A program made the position numbers and the translations under genes. From contig JADJDM010000010.1 of assembly GCA_016702705.1 (NCBI GenBank), forward strand, positions 1 through 64,000: a DNA stretch of 64,000 bases, in the 5' to 3' direction. This DNA comes from Bacteroidota bacterium (lineage in GTDB: Bacteria > Bacteroidota > Bacteroidia > B-17B0 > Aurantibacillaceae). The notes below the pieces were generated by a model that did no database searches, was not told the DNA's origin, and saw nothing but the letters and a program-made list of their open reading frames with translations. Position 1 is the first letter of the stretch. The number at the start of each line of letters is the position of its first letter. Shown here piece after piece: positions 1 through 10,548 of the stretch.

Positions 1-2147
1 AAACACTCTGTTTTTATTATCTTGTATTATGCTCCAGGTATTGTGTATTAAGCCATTACTTTCATTAATAGCATAAACTTTATGCCACTTATTTTCATTA
101 CCCCAGTGCTGGTTGTGCACGACCACACATCATCGTTAGCTGGTCCAAAGTGCATCTGTTGTCGTTATTTACTAAACCTCGCTTCCGCTGTAACAAGTAA
201 TGTTTTTACCATCAAATTTTGCAATACCAATATTGCTTATGGTAAGCCACAGGTTGTTTTTACTATCTTCATCAATATCCTTTATTTTATTACCATCAAA
301 CTCTTTAAAATAAAATAATTCAAAAGCGGCATCCTTATATTTTACTAAATAGCCATCTGCAGTTCCAAACCAAAGGTTTTTATTTTTATCGGTAAATGCA
401 TAGGTAAAATCGTTAGTAGGCAATCCACAATCGGTATTATAGGTGGTGCAAGTACTTGCTGTAATTTTTAGTATTCCGTCCGATCGGGTGGCGCACCACA
501 CATTGTCTTCATTATCGTTACAAATAAAATAAGTATTGTTGGTGCTTATTCCTGTTTCCTTATTATAAATATACATGGCAGTATCCTTTAACATAATTAA
601 GCCAGCATCATCCCGCGAAAATACATATTACCCTTTTTATCGCCAAAATGCTATTTGCAATTCCATTATTACCACCCCTTAGTTGGTTATAGTGCTTAAA
701 GCTTTTATCATTTATTTTGCAAAGGCCATTACCCTGTGTGCCCACAAACATAGCTCCATCCGTAGTTGCCATTAAACAATTAGCAGCGCTTGGGCAAAAA
801 CCATTATCAGCATTAAAATGTATAAACTGCTTGCCATCGTATTTATAAACACCAACTGCAAGGGTGCCAATCCACATACTGTTATTGCTGTATACCATTG
901 ATCTCACATCGGCATCTGCAAGTTGTGGTACGTTTAAAAAATGGGTAAAGGATTTTCCATCAAAAACAATGGGGCCATTGCCTTTGGTGCCTATCCAAAT
1001 ATTTCCTTCTCTTTATCTTGCGCTAAGGATCTAATTGTTTCGTTTGCCAAGCCAGCTTCGGTACCATAACTTACAAATCTTGCCCCATCAAATTTAGCTA
1101 CTCCTCCCCCATCAGTACCAATCCATAATTCCCCTTTATCATCTTCTAATAATGCTCTAATGCTATTTTCTAGTAAACCTTCGCGTTTTGAGTAAAAGGT
1201 AAAATCACCATTTTTATAATAAGCCAAGCCATGCTCGGTTCCAATCCACACACCGCCCTTGCGCGATTTAATAATACAGCGTATATAATTATCAATAAAA
1301 CCATTTTCCTCGGTATAGTTAATAAATTTATAACCATCGTAAATACTAAAGCCATTACCTACACCTAAACACATTTTTTTATTCTCATCAAAACAAATGC
1401 TTAACACATTATCATCTAATAGTTTTTCTTTTTTAGTAAGGTAGCTAATGCTTTTTCCATCGTACTTACTTAAACCTCCTGTTAAAGTAGCTAACCACAT
1501 ATTACCGTCTGCATCGGTGGTCATGGCATTTATATAAGAAGAGTTTAAGCCTTGCTCCACATCTAAATACTGAATATCATAGCCAGCATCATCTTTCATG
1601 CGCATGGGCATAGTTGACTGTGGGTGTAAGTGCGAGGCAATTTTTATTTTAGAAGGAAGTTTTGTTTTAAGTCCGGTTTTAACTTCTTTGCCAAACGAAT
1701 TAATTAATTGGTAATCGGATTTATCTTTTCCAATGGTAAAGGTTTTTACCTGAGCCGCATTTAAGGGTACAACTTGTTTTTCCTTTGCAGCATAGGTATA
1801 ATTGTTATACGGTATTTTAATAGGAGCTTAAACTCTGTTACAAGCGGATTTTTAATTTGTAGCGGCTTACTGATTACAGGAATAGGTTTGCCAGTTGCAA
1901 TGGGTTTGCCCTCGCTATTTAGCACGGGCACAATGGTTTCGTTTAAAAAGGAATTAACAAGGTACTTGCTTTTTAAATTTAAGTCAACACTTTGCACACC
2001 TACTCCACTTTTATTTTCGAAAGGCGGAAGTTTGTTATCTAGGTTATTGCAGCTGCTAACACAAATAAGGCAAAGCACAATTGCAACCAATTTAAGGTAA
2101 GTAAATGTATTGCCAAAAGCAGCAAGTGTGGATAATGGTTTGTACAT
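1..2147 (-). pseudogene. Beta-propeller (two-component-regulator-type) lipoprotein, broken by frameshifts, runs off left edge
   Basis: Minus-strand fragments at 1761-2147, 991-1611, 608-907 and 172-594 read as one protein in different frames. The first carries a hydrophobic signal ending in a lipobox-like VSSC, so the product is probably an outer-membrane or periplasmic lipoprotein. The later fragments are a string of about 40-residue blades with the pattern D-x-N-x-x-W-x-G/A-T followed by G-x-x-K-Y/F-D-G. This is the repeat of the regulator-propeller family found in the sensor part of Bacteroidota hybrid kinases. No kinase domain is visible, but the gene continues beyond position 1. At least four frame changes occur in 2.1 kb, so it is either a decayed gene or badly sequenced. 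The family call is firm; the biological role is unknown. Confidence 0.7.
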
Positions 2148-2306
2148 ATTAGGGAATCAAATATAATAAAATCCTAATAAGTGGAAATGGAGGTATTGTT
2201 AGTATAAAACAGAGCTAAATTAACACAAGCAACAATTATGTTAAGATTATCAACAGTTTTATTATCAAAGATTTTATTTAGTATTTTTACTACTCAAACT
2301 TAAATT

Positions 2307-4221
2307 ATGAAAAAAAGTTTACCTGTTTTTTGTTTAGCTCTTTCAAGTTATTTTGCGCAGGCGCAAATTACTTATGTTAATGCAGCAGCTTCTGGTGCAA
2401 ACAATGGTACTACTTGGGCTAATGCCTATACCAATTTACAAACTGCTTTAACCAATACAGCAAGCGGAAGTATTTGGGTAGTTGCAGGCACTTATTATCC
2501 GGGTACTTCGGGCAGTAATACGGCAACTTTTACATTAAAAAACAACGTTTCTATTTTAGGTGGTTTTAATGGTACCGAAAGTGGACCAACACAAAGAAAC
2601 CCATCCGTAAACGTTTGTATACTTAGTGGAGATTTAGATCAATCAGGAACACTTACCGCTGCTGATGCTTACCATGTTGTATCATCAGGAAACGCTGGTG
2701 CTACTGCAACAATTGATGGATTTACCATTACTGGAGGTAATGCAGTTGGTGGTGGCGACGACGATCATGGCGCTGGAATTTACTGCCGACCTAGCTCAAT
2801 AAGCATTGTTGGAACTCCAAAAATTATAAATTGTATTGTTAAGCAAAACTATGCAAATTTTTACGGCGGAGGTATAGCTATTGTGTGTTCTAACTTAACA
2901 GGTGCTAGTGCTTCACCACAATTACTTAATTGTAGAATATTTGCCAATACCTCCAATGGCAATGGAACTGAGTTTACGTATTCTGCATCGGTAATTGGTA
3001 CGGGCTTTTCACCGAATTTTGAAAACTGTTTAACTATAGTAATGTTAATCCAGCCCTCAGCAAGTATTTTTGCGCCGCAACTGTAGGTGGAAGCGTAACC
3101 AATTTTAATTAATTGTACCTTTTTTGGAAATGCTGCAGCTGAAGATATTTCTTTTTACAAAGGTGCAACCTCGTCAACCCTGCAAATGCATAATTGCATT
3201 TTATATGATCAGGATGTTGCTTCGGATGCACAAATTACAGGTAATAATAACTGCCTTAACTTATCTGGAAGTAATGTTTGGGGAGCAGCTACGGGAAATA
3301 TATTGGCAGACCCCAATTTTTTAAATCCATTTGCAGGAAACTTGTCAATAAATTGTCAATCGCCGTGTATTAATGCAGGTAACAATTTACCTAACTATAG
3401 TTACGACTTACTTGGTAATCCACGTATTTGGCTAGTACTGTTGACATGGGTGCTTATGAAACTAATTATACGCTACCAAACATGGCAGCAAATGCTACAT
3501 TTAGTTATATTTGCGCGGGCGGTTCAACCACACTTATGGTACAGGAGCATCATTCTATATGGACAGGTGGTGCCATTAATGATTCACCTTTTTCACCAAC
3601 TTTTACCGATACCTATACAGTAACTGGTACCGATGCAAATGGTTGTGTTAATACAGCAAGCTTAACCATTACTGTAAATCCTTTGCCAATAATTACAGCA
3701 GGTTACTCTGCAAATATTGTTTGTCTTGGCTCGCCCGTAACACTTTATGGTATTAGGCGCAAACTTTATTCATGGACACATGCTGTGTATTGATAATATT
3801 CCTTTTTCCAACAACTCCGAAACCTACACAGTAACAGGAACAGATGAAAACGGTTGCTTTGGCAACAGATCAAATAACCGTTACCGTTGAAAACCCTTCT
3901 GCTTTAAGTGCTGGTGGCGATTACGATATTTGCAGCACTACTACTGGTTTTTTAATGAATGGTAATGATGGAGGATTTGCTGGTGGAGTTTGGAGCACTA
4001 CCGGCGATGGCCTTTTTGATGATGTAAATTTAATTTCAGGTAGCATTTATACATTTGGTCCTGTCGACCTTTCTTCTACTACCGTCGCACTTGTTCTTAT
4101 GGCAACACCAGCTGTTTGTCCTGCTGTAAGTGATACAATGATTATTACACGTCATGATGCACCAACGGCAAACATATTAGGCCCTAATGATTTATGTTCA
4201 AACGTTGGCAATGTTTTTTAA
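2307..4221 (+). pseudogene. Secreted beta-helix / Ig-like repeat protein, N-terminal part, multiply frameshifted
   Basis: This is the front part of a T9SS cargo protein whose intact C-terminal section is at 4194-5621. It starts with a clear signal peptide (MKKSLPVFCLALSSYFAQAQ). The next section has beta-helix sequence of the kind seen in pectate-lyase-like proteins: TYVNAAASG at the start, then short FTITGGNA-type rungs. After about 3500 it changes to Ig/PKD-like repeats with TYTVTGTDANGCV signatures. Reading frame changes are needed near 3030, 3105, 3415, 3755, 3800 and 4200, so at least six indels lie in this 1.9 kb. Removing them would give one gene of about 1100 codons running to 5621. 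Ligand or substrate cannot be predicted. Confidence 0.65.
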
Positions 4222-5621
4222 CTGCAACTTCCGTTTATGCAGGTAGTTTAATTTGGACAAGCACAGGAACAGGAAATTTTTCGAGTCCTACTTCTACCAA
4301 TACATTTTATGGCCCATCCCCTGCAGAATATACAGCTGGTTTAGCACGCCTTGCATTTAAAGCTACAGCTAACAGTCCGTATTGCCCCGATGTAGAAGAT
4401 TCATTAATTCTTCAAATACATTCAGCACCAAATCCAACAGTGTGGTCGAGTTACAATATTTGCCAAGGCGATAGTTTTTTACTTGGTTTTAACTCTCCAG
4501 GTGGTACTGCCCCATTTACTTATCAATGGACGAATAGTGTACCTACTGTTATTTCTACAGCTAATACAGATTATATTACACCAACTGCTACTGAGAGTTA
4601 TACCTATACAGTAACAGATATTAATGGATGTACAGCTTCTTTCAACACAACGCTTATCTATGACGCAAGCGAAATTATTTCCGGAACAGCTTATTTAGGT
4701 GCAGGTTTTTTAACTTCAGGAAATGTACATTTAATAAAATATTATCCGCAGCCTCAATTGTTTGATACCTTAATGACAACAAGCTTAGATGGTGCAGGTA
4801 ATTATGCTTTTCCGCCAATACCTCATGGTAATTATATTGTATCAGTAGAGCCTGATACCATTTTGTTTCCAAATGCTTTGATAACTTATTTAGGAAATCA
4901 AACACGTAGTGAGTTAGCTAATATCTTAGGGCATCTTTGTAGTATGCCGGCAATAGCATCTTTAACTGTGCAGCAATTATTAGGTGGATCAGGAACTGGA
5001 AGAATTAGTGGAGAAGTAGTTGAGTGGAATGGATTTGGAAATAGATATAACGGACCCAACAATCATATTATGGTACCTGGCGGACCACTAAAAGGTATTG
5101 ATGTAAAACTGGGCAGAAATCCAGGTGGTGGAATTCAGGCACGTACAACCACAAATGATGACGGAAAATATAATTTTGATAATTTACCTGATGCTAGCTA
5201 CAATGTTTATGTTGATATTCCTGGCTTACCAATGGATTCGTTTTATGTTGTAAATGTTATTAGTGATAGCACAACAAACTTAATTTATTATGCAGATGAT
5301 AATTCGGTGTACCCTACTTTACCAACCGCAGTGGGTATTGAAGATTATAAAACTGAACTAATAGGCATGGGCGTACATCCTAATCCAGCAACTAATTACA
5401 CAACAGTATTGTTCGAAACAATTTCAGTTAATTCAACAACTCAACTAAAAGTGTATGATGTTACCGGAAAAATTGCAATGAGCTTAAACCTCACTAATTT
5501 ACCAAAAGGTAAGCACGAATACCATTTAAACTTTGTCAACCAACAATTACAAAGCGGAATTTACTTTGTGGAGTTGATGAATGAGAATGGAAAACAAACC
5601 AAGAAATTGATTGTTGAATAA
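4194..5621 (+). CDS. T9SS type A sorting domain protein, C-terminal section of the beta-helix protein
   Basis: This 475-codon open stretch is the uninterrupted C-terminal part of the gene that begins at 2307; its apparent start is only the first ATG after a frameshift. It holds Ig-like/PKD-like modules, then a carboxypeptidase-regulatory or SdrD-B-like domain (roughly residues 155-360). It ends in a type A T9SS sorting domain: HPNPATNYTTV, then VYDVTGK, then SGIYFVEL and a Lys-rich end. In this family the C-terminal domain directs export across the outer membrane and is removed or attached to the surface. A strong terminator hairpin follows. Confidence 0.85.
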   Translation: MFKRWQCFLTATSVYAGSLIWTSTGTGNFSSPTSTNTFYGPSPAEYTAGLARLAFKATANSPYCPDVEDSLILQIHSAPNPTVWSSYNICQGDSFLLGFNSPGGTAPFTYQWTNSVPTVISTANTDYITPTATESYTYTVTDINGCTASFNTTLIYDASEIISGTAYLGAGFLTSGNVHLIKYYPQPQLFDTLMTTSLDGAGNYAFPPIPHGNYIVSVEPDTILFPNALITYLGNQTRSELANILGHLCSMPAIASLTVQQLLGGSGTGRISGEVVEWNGFGNRYNGPNNHIMVPGGPLKGIDVKLGRNPGGGIQARTTTNDDGKYNFDNLPDASYNVYVDIPGLPMDSFYVVNVISDSTTNLIYYADDNSVYPTLPTAVGIEDYKTELIGMGVHPNPATNYTTVLFETISVNSTTQLKVYDVTGKIAMSLNLTNLPKGKHEYHLNFVNQQLQSGIYFVELMNENGKQTKKLIVE

Positions 5622-5632
5622 ATACTAATTTT

Positions 5633-5669
5633 AAAAAACGCAGTCTCGTAAAAGGGGCTGCGTTTTTTT
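5633..5669 (+). terminator. Rho-independent terminator after the beta-helix T9SS gene
   Basis: An A-run and ACGCAG pair with CTGCGT and a T-run around a short loop, 12 nt after the stop codon. The A/T-run flanks would allow it to work in either direction. The next gene begins at 5686. Confidence 0.8.
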
Positions 5670-5685
5670 ATTTAATAGAATACAA

Positions 5686-6525
5686 ATGAACGAAATAAAA
5701 AACCTTCAACTAACAGGAAGTAACGACAAGCCCATACTGCTTGATGTATTTCATAAAGAAGATGGTTTGGCAAAGCCCATTGTGATTTTTTCTCATGGTT
5801 TTAAAGGCTTTAAAGATTGGGGACATTTTAATTTGCTAGGACAATTGTTTGCTGAAGCTGGATTTGTATTTATTAAATTCAATTTCTCACATAACGGAAC
5901 AACAACAGAAAACCCGTTAGAGTTTGGAGATTTAGAAGCCTTTGGAAATAACAATTACATTAAAGAGTTAGATGATTTACAAACAGTAATTGATTGGGCC
6001 CTCACCTGCCCCGAACTAAAAAATGAGATTGATACAAGTAAACTTAATTTATTAGGCCACAGCAGAGGTGGCGGTATTACCCTACTAAAAGCTACTGAAG
6101 AATCAAGAGTTACAAAAGTAGCCACTTGGGCATCGGTAAGTGATTTCATAAATCGTAACAAACAAAACACCATTAAAAAATGGAAACAAGAAGGTGTTGT
6201 GTATGCAATGAACGGTCGCACCAAACAAAACATGCCCCTGTATTATCAGTTTTACCAGTGTATACTAGATAATAAAGAACGACTTAACATTGCAAAAGCA
6301 GTTAAGCAATTGGATAAACCATTTTTAATTATACACGGCACTAATGATGAGGCAGTTGCGTTTAGTGACGCAGAGGAACTAATGCGCAATGCAAAACAAG
6401 GCCACTTACTTAAAATAGAAAACGGCAATCACACCTTTGGCATTGGCCATCCTTTTAATGGCGAAATCAGTCAACATGCCAAAGAGGTAATAGAAAAAAC
6501 GATTGCATTTTTTAAAACAAACTAA
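5686..6525 (+). CDS. Alpha/beta hydrolase (prolyl-oligopeptidase / dienelactone-hydrolase-like)
   Basis: This is a 279-residue protein without a signal peptide, so probably cytoplasmic. It has the alpha/beta-hydrolase order: a strand followed by an oxyanion-hole-like FSHGFKGFKDWG (about residue 32), the nucleophile elbow GHSRGG (about residue 125), an Asp-containing HGTNDEAV segment (about 218), and the catalytic His in NGNHTFG (about 250). Substrate cannot be inferred. It is a single gene between two terminators, so probably transcribed alone. Confidence 0.85.
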   Translation: MNEIKNLQLTGSNDKPILLDVFHKEDGLAKPIVIFSHGFKGFKDWGHFNLLGQLFAEAGFVFIKFNFSHNGTTTENPLEFGDLEAFGNNNYIKELDDLQTVIDWALTCPELKNEIDTSKLNLLGHSRGGGITLLKATEESRVTKVATWASVSDFINRNKQNTIKKWKQEGVVYAMNGRTKQNMPLYYQFYQCILDNKERLNIAKAVKQLDKPFLIIHGTNDEAVAFSDAEELMRNAKQGHLLKIENGNHTFGIGHPFNGEISQHAKEVIEKTIAFFKTN

Positions 6526-6527
6526 TA

Positions 6528-6559
6528 CAAAAAAACGCTTCCAAATTGGAAGCGTTTTT
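6528..6559 (+). terminator. Bidirectional terminator between the hydrolase and the SprB-repeat gene
   Basis: The arms ACGCTTCC and GGAAGCGT enclose a 5-nt loop and carry A- and T-runs outside. It lies between two convergent genes (stops at 6525 and 6581) and can serve both. Confidence 0.8.
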
Positions 6560-6580
6560 AATAAAATAGAAATTCGGTAT

Positions 6581-9500
6581 TTACTTAGTTAATACAATTC
6601 TGCTTGTAGATTTTTTAGAAGTAGTTTCGATAGTTAAGCTATAGATACCATTTTCGTAATTTGATAAATCAATAACCGAAGTATTGTTTGCTGTATTTTG
6701 AGAAACAATTAGTTTACCAATCATATCATATACTTTTACTGTTATTGCTTCAGATGTGTTAACAGTAACTGTAAACAATCCAGTTGAAGGATTTGGTTTA
6801 ACTGTATAGTTTATTGAAGTAATATCTCTTAAACCAACTGATGCAATGTTAACACAAGCACTCATTTCATTACATGAACCAACTGTTACAACAACTGCGT
6901 AGTTTCCATTTACAGTAGCAGTAAAGCTTTGGTTAGTTTCGTTTGCAATTGGCGTGTTAGCGTTATCGCAATCAACCCACTGGTAAGTAGCGGAAGCTTC
7001 GTTTGCAGTTATTGTTTCAGCATTTAAAGAGGTTGTAGCATCAATTGCAGCTGGTTCAGATATTGTTGCAGAAGCAGTAGATGTACAATTATTTACATCT
7101 GTTACTGTGTAAGTATAAACGCCAGCTCCTAAATTAATGATTGATGAAGATACTGCTCCATTACTCCAAGCATAAGAATATGTTCCTGTTCCACCTGTTA
7201 CATCAGCTGTTGCTGAACCATCAGCTAAACCATTACAAGAAACATTGTTATCTACAGTTGAACTTGCAGCAAGCGCAGTAGGCTCTGTAATTGTTGAACT
7301 AGAAGTAGTAGTACATCCATTAGCATCAGTTACTGTGTAAGTATAAACACCAGCAAATAAATTTACTGCAGTTGTAGTTATTTGGCCATTACTCCATACA
7401 TAAGTATAAGCTCCTGTTCCACCACTTACATCAGCTGTAACAGAACCAGTTCCACCTCCATTACATAAAACATTATTATCTACTGTTGAACTTGCAGCAA
7501 GCGCAGTAGGCTCTGTAATTGTTGCACTAGAAGTAGCAGTACATCCATTTGCATCTGTTACTGTGTAAGTATAAACTCCAGCAAATAAATTCACAGCAGT
7601 TGTAGTTATTTGGCCATTACTCCATACATAAGTATAAGCTCCTGTTCCACCACTTACATCAGCTGTAGCAGAACCAGTTCCGCCTCCATTACACAATACA
7701 TTATTATCCACTGTTGAATTTGCAGTAATTGCAGTAGGCTCTGTAATTGTTGCGGATGTTGTTGCTGTACATCCATTAGCATCTGTTACAGTGTAAGTAT
7801 AAACACCAGCAAATAAATTCACTGCAGTTGTAGTTATTTGGCCATTACTCCATACATAAGTATAAGCTCCTGTTCCTCCAATTACATCAGCTGTAGCAGA
7901 ACCAGTTCCGCCTCCATTACATAATACATTATTATCCACTGTTGAATTTGCAGTAATTGCAGTAGGCTCTGTAATTGTTGCAGAAGCAGTTGCAGTACAT
8001 CCATTAGCATCAGTTACAGTATAAGTATAAACACCAGCAAATAAATTTACTGCAGTTGTAGTTATTTGGCCATTACTCCAAGTATAAGAATATGCAACTG
8101 TTCCACCTGTTACAATTGCTGTTGCAGAACCATCTGTTAATCCATTACAAGAAACATTATTAACTACACTTGCTGTTGCTAACAGTATTGTCGGTCCAGA
8201 CATTGTTGTAGAAGCAGTAGCACTACAATTCTTCGCATCGGTTACAGTATAAGTATAAACACCAGGACCTAAATTAGTAATTGTTGCAGATGTTGCACCA
8301 TTACTCCAAGCATAAGAATATGCACCTGTTCCACCTGTTACAGTTGCTGTTGCAGAACCATCTGTTAAACCATTACAAGAAACATTGTTAACTACACTTG
8401 CTGTTGCAGTTAGCGCAGACGGTTCAGAAATTATAGCCGATGTTGTTGCTGTACAACTAGAAGCAGTTGTTACTGTACATGTATAAACTCCTCCACCTAA
8501 ATTACTAATATCTTCTGTAGTCGCGCCATTACTCCATTGGTACGTATATGGACCAGTACCGCCAGATGCGGTTAAATCTATGATACCATTATTATCACCT
8601 AAGCAAGAAACATTTGTTTGAGTGGTTGATAGACTTGGGACTGCTGTTACTGTAACTATTGGTGTGTTTGTCATCTGTAATGTACACATAGGGTCACTTA
8701 TGCTTAAAGTAGGACCAGTAACCCAAGCTGGTGAATTAACCAACGTGCCAGGATATGCGTTTCCGTTTGCAGAATTAGCAGTTGTAGTACCTGAACCCTC
8801 ATTAAATTTATAGTTTGCTATTAAACCAGGCTCGTTGCCACTTAAAACTATATTTTTACTTGCAGCAATTTCAGATTGCGTTTTTGCGACATTCCATAAC
8901 CTCACATCTGCAATATCACCAGGGAAAAATTCGGTATTGTTTGATAAACCTCCACCTATTTTTACCTCACTAGTAGTTGAAATAAAATTTCCTGAGTAAG
9001 CAACGCTTCCATCTAATACTCCATTAACATAAATTTTTATCGTAGTTCCATCATAGGTTGCGGCTAAATGGGTCCATGTGCCAACAGCAATACTTCTTGC
9101 ACCCGTTGCGAAAGTACTAGAATTTACAAATAGCCTAACTTTATCACCATCTATACGAAGTAAAAAAGGATATGATGCGTCATAATTTCCAATAATACTA
9201 TGTAAAGAACCTGTAGAAGATCTATTAACCCAAGCCTCAACGGTTAATTTATTTGTACCAGCAAAATTATCTGTCCAAATACTAGTACCAAGACTTACCT
9301 TTTTAAGACCAGCATTTCCATTAAAGTTTAATGCATTAACTTGAGTGATGTCTGATTTTGTTGCATATACATTATATGTTTTACTTGCTGTTAATGCACC
9401 TGTAGTAAGATTAATAGCAGCTCCAGTTCCAGCGGTTGGTCCTGCAACAATTGAATTGTTAGAATTATCACGTAAGAAATAATTAACACCTGAGCTAGTT

Positions 9501-10426
9501 GAGCTAACAGTAACAGTTGATGAACTTCCCGAACAAATTGATGTTGGAGAGGCGGTTACTGTTTGGTTTGGTATAGCTAATATATTTAAGTTCTGAGTTT
9601 GAGTGGCCGTATTTCCCCATGCATCTGTGTATGTCCAAGTAATAACAGTTGTTCCAGGTGTACTATAAGGCAAAGTTAGATTATGTGAAACTGTATAGTC
9701 ACATTCGTCAGAAGCAGTTGGAGGTGTTAAAGTTGTAACAGAACAAACAGCATTAATAGCTGGCAAAGTAGTTAAAGTAGGAACTGGTGGAGTTGTATTA
9801 TAAGTACAAGTTCTAATAGTAAAACAAAATGAATGGATACATAATTTAGGTCCTGCCAAGGGAGCATCGTCAATTGCTTCAAAAGACCAAGTACCATAAG
9901 GATCCGTGTTTCTGTAAAAGCTAAGGCTACTAATTGGCGCAACTGTATCTCTAGCTGGATAAATTGGCAAATGTGCAGGTAATAAAGATGGGTATCCATC
10001 TTTAAAAACAGTAATATCATTTATAACCCCTGCAGAATTTGGAGGAAAAGTACCTATAAAACTTGCCCCAGTTGCAGGGGTTGCTAATGGGCCTGTTACT
10101 GCAGATAGGGCCAAATCTCTACTTCCTCCTGAAGGGCCTCTTAACCTAAACCCAATATGACTTAAATCCGTTGTTACACCAGATGCAGCGCCACATGAAC
10201 CATCATCCGTTTTCGACCAAACAACTTCAACAGTAATATCAATAATTTTTTGACCTGGAGGTAAATCAACTCCATTAATAATATTAACGGAACCAACTTG
10301 AGTCCCAAAAGTGCTACCATAACTTTGAGTTGGACCAGAATAACACTTCGTTACTGTATTTACTTGTGCGTTTGCGGTTTCAATAATAATTAAGAGCGAA
10401 AATAAAGCGAGTAATAGTTTTTTCAT
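6581..10426 (-). CDS. Large secreted adhesin-like protein: P-domain-like, HYR, LamG, seven SprB repeats, T9SS type A domain
   Basis: This 1281-residue protein is intact. A signal peptide (LALFSLLIIIETANAQ) is followed by a proprotein-convertase P-domain-like region (about 25-205), a HYR-like module (about 215-285), an Ig-like segment, and a LamG/concanavalin-like domain starting ALNFNGNAG (about 360-530). Seven SprB-type repeats follow (about 600-1130), each with NV-S/L-CNG, YxWSNG and GVYTYTVTDANGC. The end is a T9SS type A sorting domain (PNPSTGLFTVTV, VYDMIGKLI, NGIYSL). In Flavobacterium johnsoniae the SprB repeat belongs to the mobile gliding adhesin, so a surface adhesin role is an inference from family. 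It is convergent with 5686-6525. Confidence 0.9.
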   Translation of the reverse strand: MKKLLLALFSLLIIIETANAQVNTVTKCYSGPTQSYGSTFGTQVGSVNIINGVDLPPGQKIIDITVEVVWSKTDDGSCGAASGVTTDLSHIGFRLRGPSGGSRDLALSAVTGPLATPATGASFIGTFPPNSAGVINDITVFKDGYPSLLPAHLPIYPARDTVAPISSLSFYRNTDPYGTWSFEAIDDAPLAGPKLCIHSFCFTIRTCTYNTTPPVPTLTTLPAINAVCSVTTLTPPTASDECDYTVSHNLTLPYSTPGTTVITWTYTDAWGNTATQTQNLNILAIPNQTVTASPTSICSGSSSTVTVSSTSSGVNYFLRDNSNNSIVAGPTAGTGAAINLTTGALTASKTYNVYATKSDITQVNALNFNGNAGLKKVSLGTSIWTDNFAGTNKLTVEAWVNRSSTGSLHSIIGNYDASYPFLLRIDGDKVRLFVNSSTFATGARSIAVGTWTHLAATYDGTTIKIYVNGVLDGSVAYSGNFISTTSEVKIGGGLSNNTEFFPGDIADVRLWNVAKTQSEIAASKNIVLSGNEPGLIANYKFNEGSGTTTANSANGNAYPGTLVNSPAWVTGPTLSISDPMCTLQMTNTPIVTVTAVPSLSTTQTNVSCLGDNNGIIDLTASGGTGPYTYQWSNGATTEDISNLGGGVYTCTVTTASSCTATTSAIISEPSALTATASVVNNVSCNGLTDGSATATVTGGTGAYSYAWSNGATSATITNLGPGVYTYTVTDAKNCSATASTTMSGPTILLATASVVNNVSCNGLTDGSATAIVTGGTVAYSYTWSNGQITTTAVNLFAGVYTYTVTDANGCTATASATITEPTAITANSTVDNNVLCNGGGTGSATADVIGGTGAYTYVWSNGQITTTAVNLFAGVYTYTVTDANGCTATTSATITEPTAITANSTVDNNVLCNGGGTGSATADVSGGTGAYTYVWSNGQITTTAVNLFAGVYTYTVTDANGCTATSSATITEPTALAASSTVDNNVLCNGGGTGSVTADVSGGTGAYTYVWSNGQITTTAVNLFAGVYTYTVTDANGCTTTSSSTITEPTALAASSTVDNNVSCNGLADGSATADVTGGTGTYSYAWSNGAVSSSIINLGAGVYTYTVTDVNNCTSTASATISEPAAIDATTSLNAETITANEASATYQWVDCDNANTPIANETNQSFTATVNGNYAVVVTVGSCNEMSACVNIASVGLRDITSINYTVKPNPSTGLFTVTVNTSEAITVKVYDMIGKLIVSQNTANNTSVIDLSNYENGIYSLTIETTSKKSTSRIVLTK
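7040..8640 (-). repeat. Tandem SprB-repeat DNA array, unit about 228 bp
   Basis: Seven consecutive units encode the SprB repeats of the protein at 6581-10426. The middle units (about 7290-8100) are nearly identical at the DNA level: the same stretch encoding NNVLCNGGGTGS recurs every 228 bp at about 7468, 7696 and 7924. Such identity suggests recent unit duplication or homogenisation and could allow copy-number change by recombination. Confidence 0.8.
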
Positions 10427-10548
10427 ATATTGAGTTTAAATTTCATGCAAAGTAATGAATAAAGATTGGCCAAAGAAACGATGTTAAGGCTTTGTTTAAA
10501 AAAAACATGAGAATAGTAAAAAGCACTTTTTTGAAGAAATAATTGAAA

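Noticed and set aside
9772..10020. Small gene on the minus strand inside the SprB-repeat gene
   Set aside because: It overlaps the large gene in another frame and lacks recognisable features, so it is a shadow frame.
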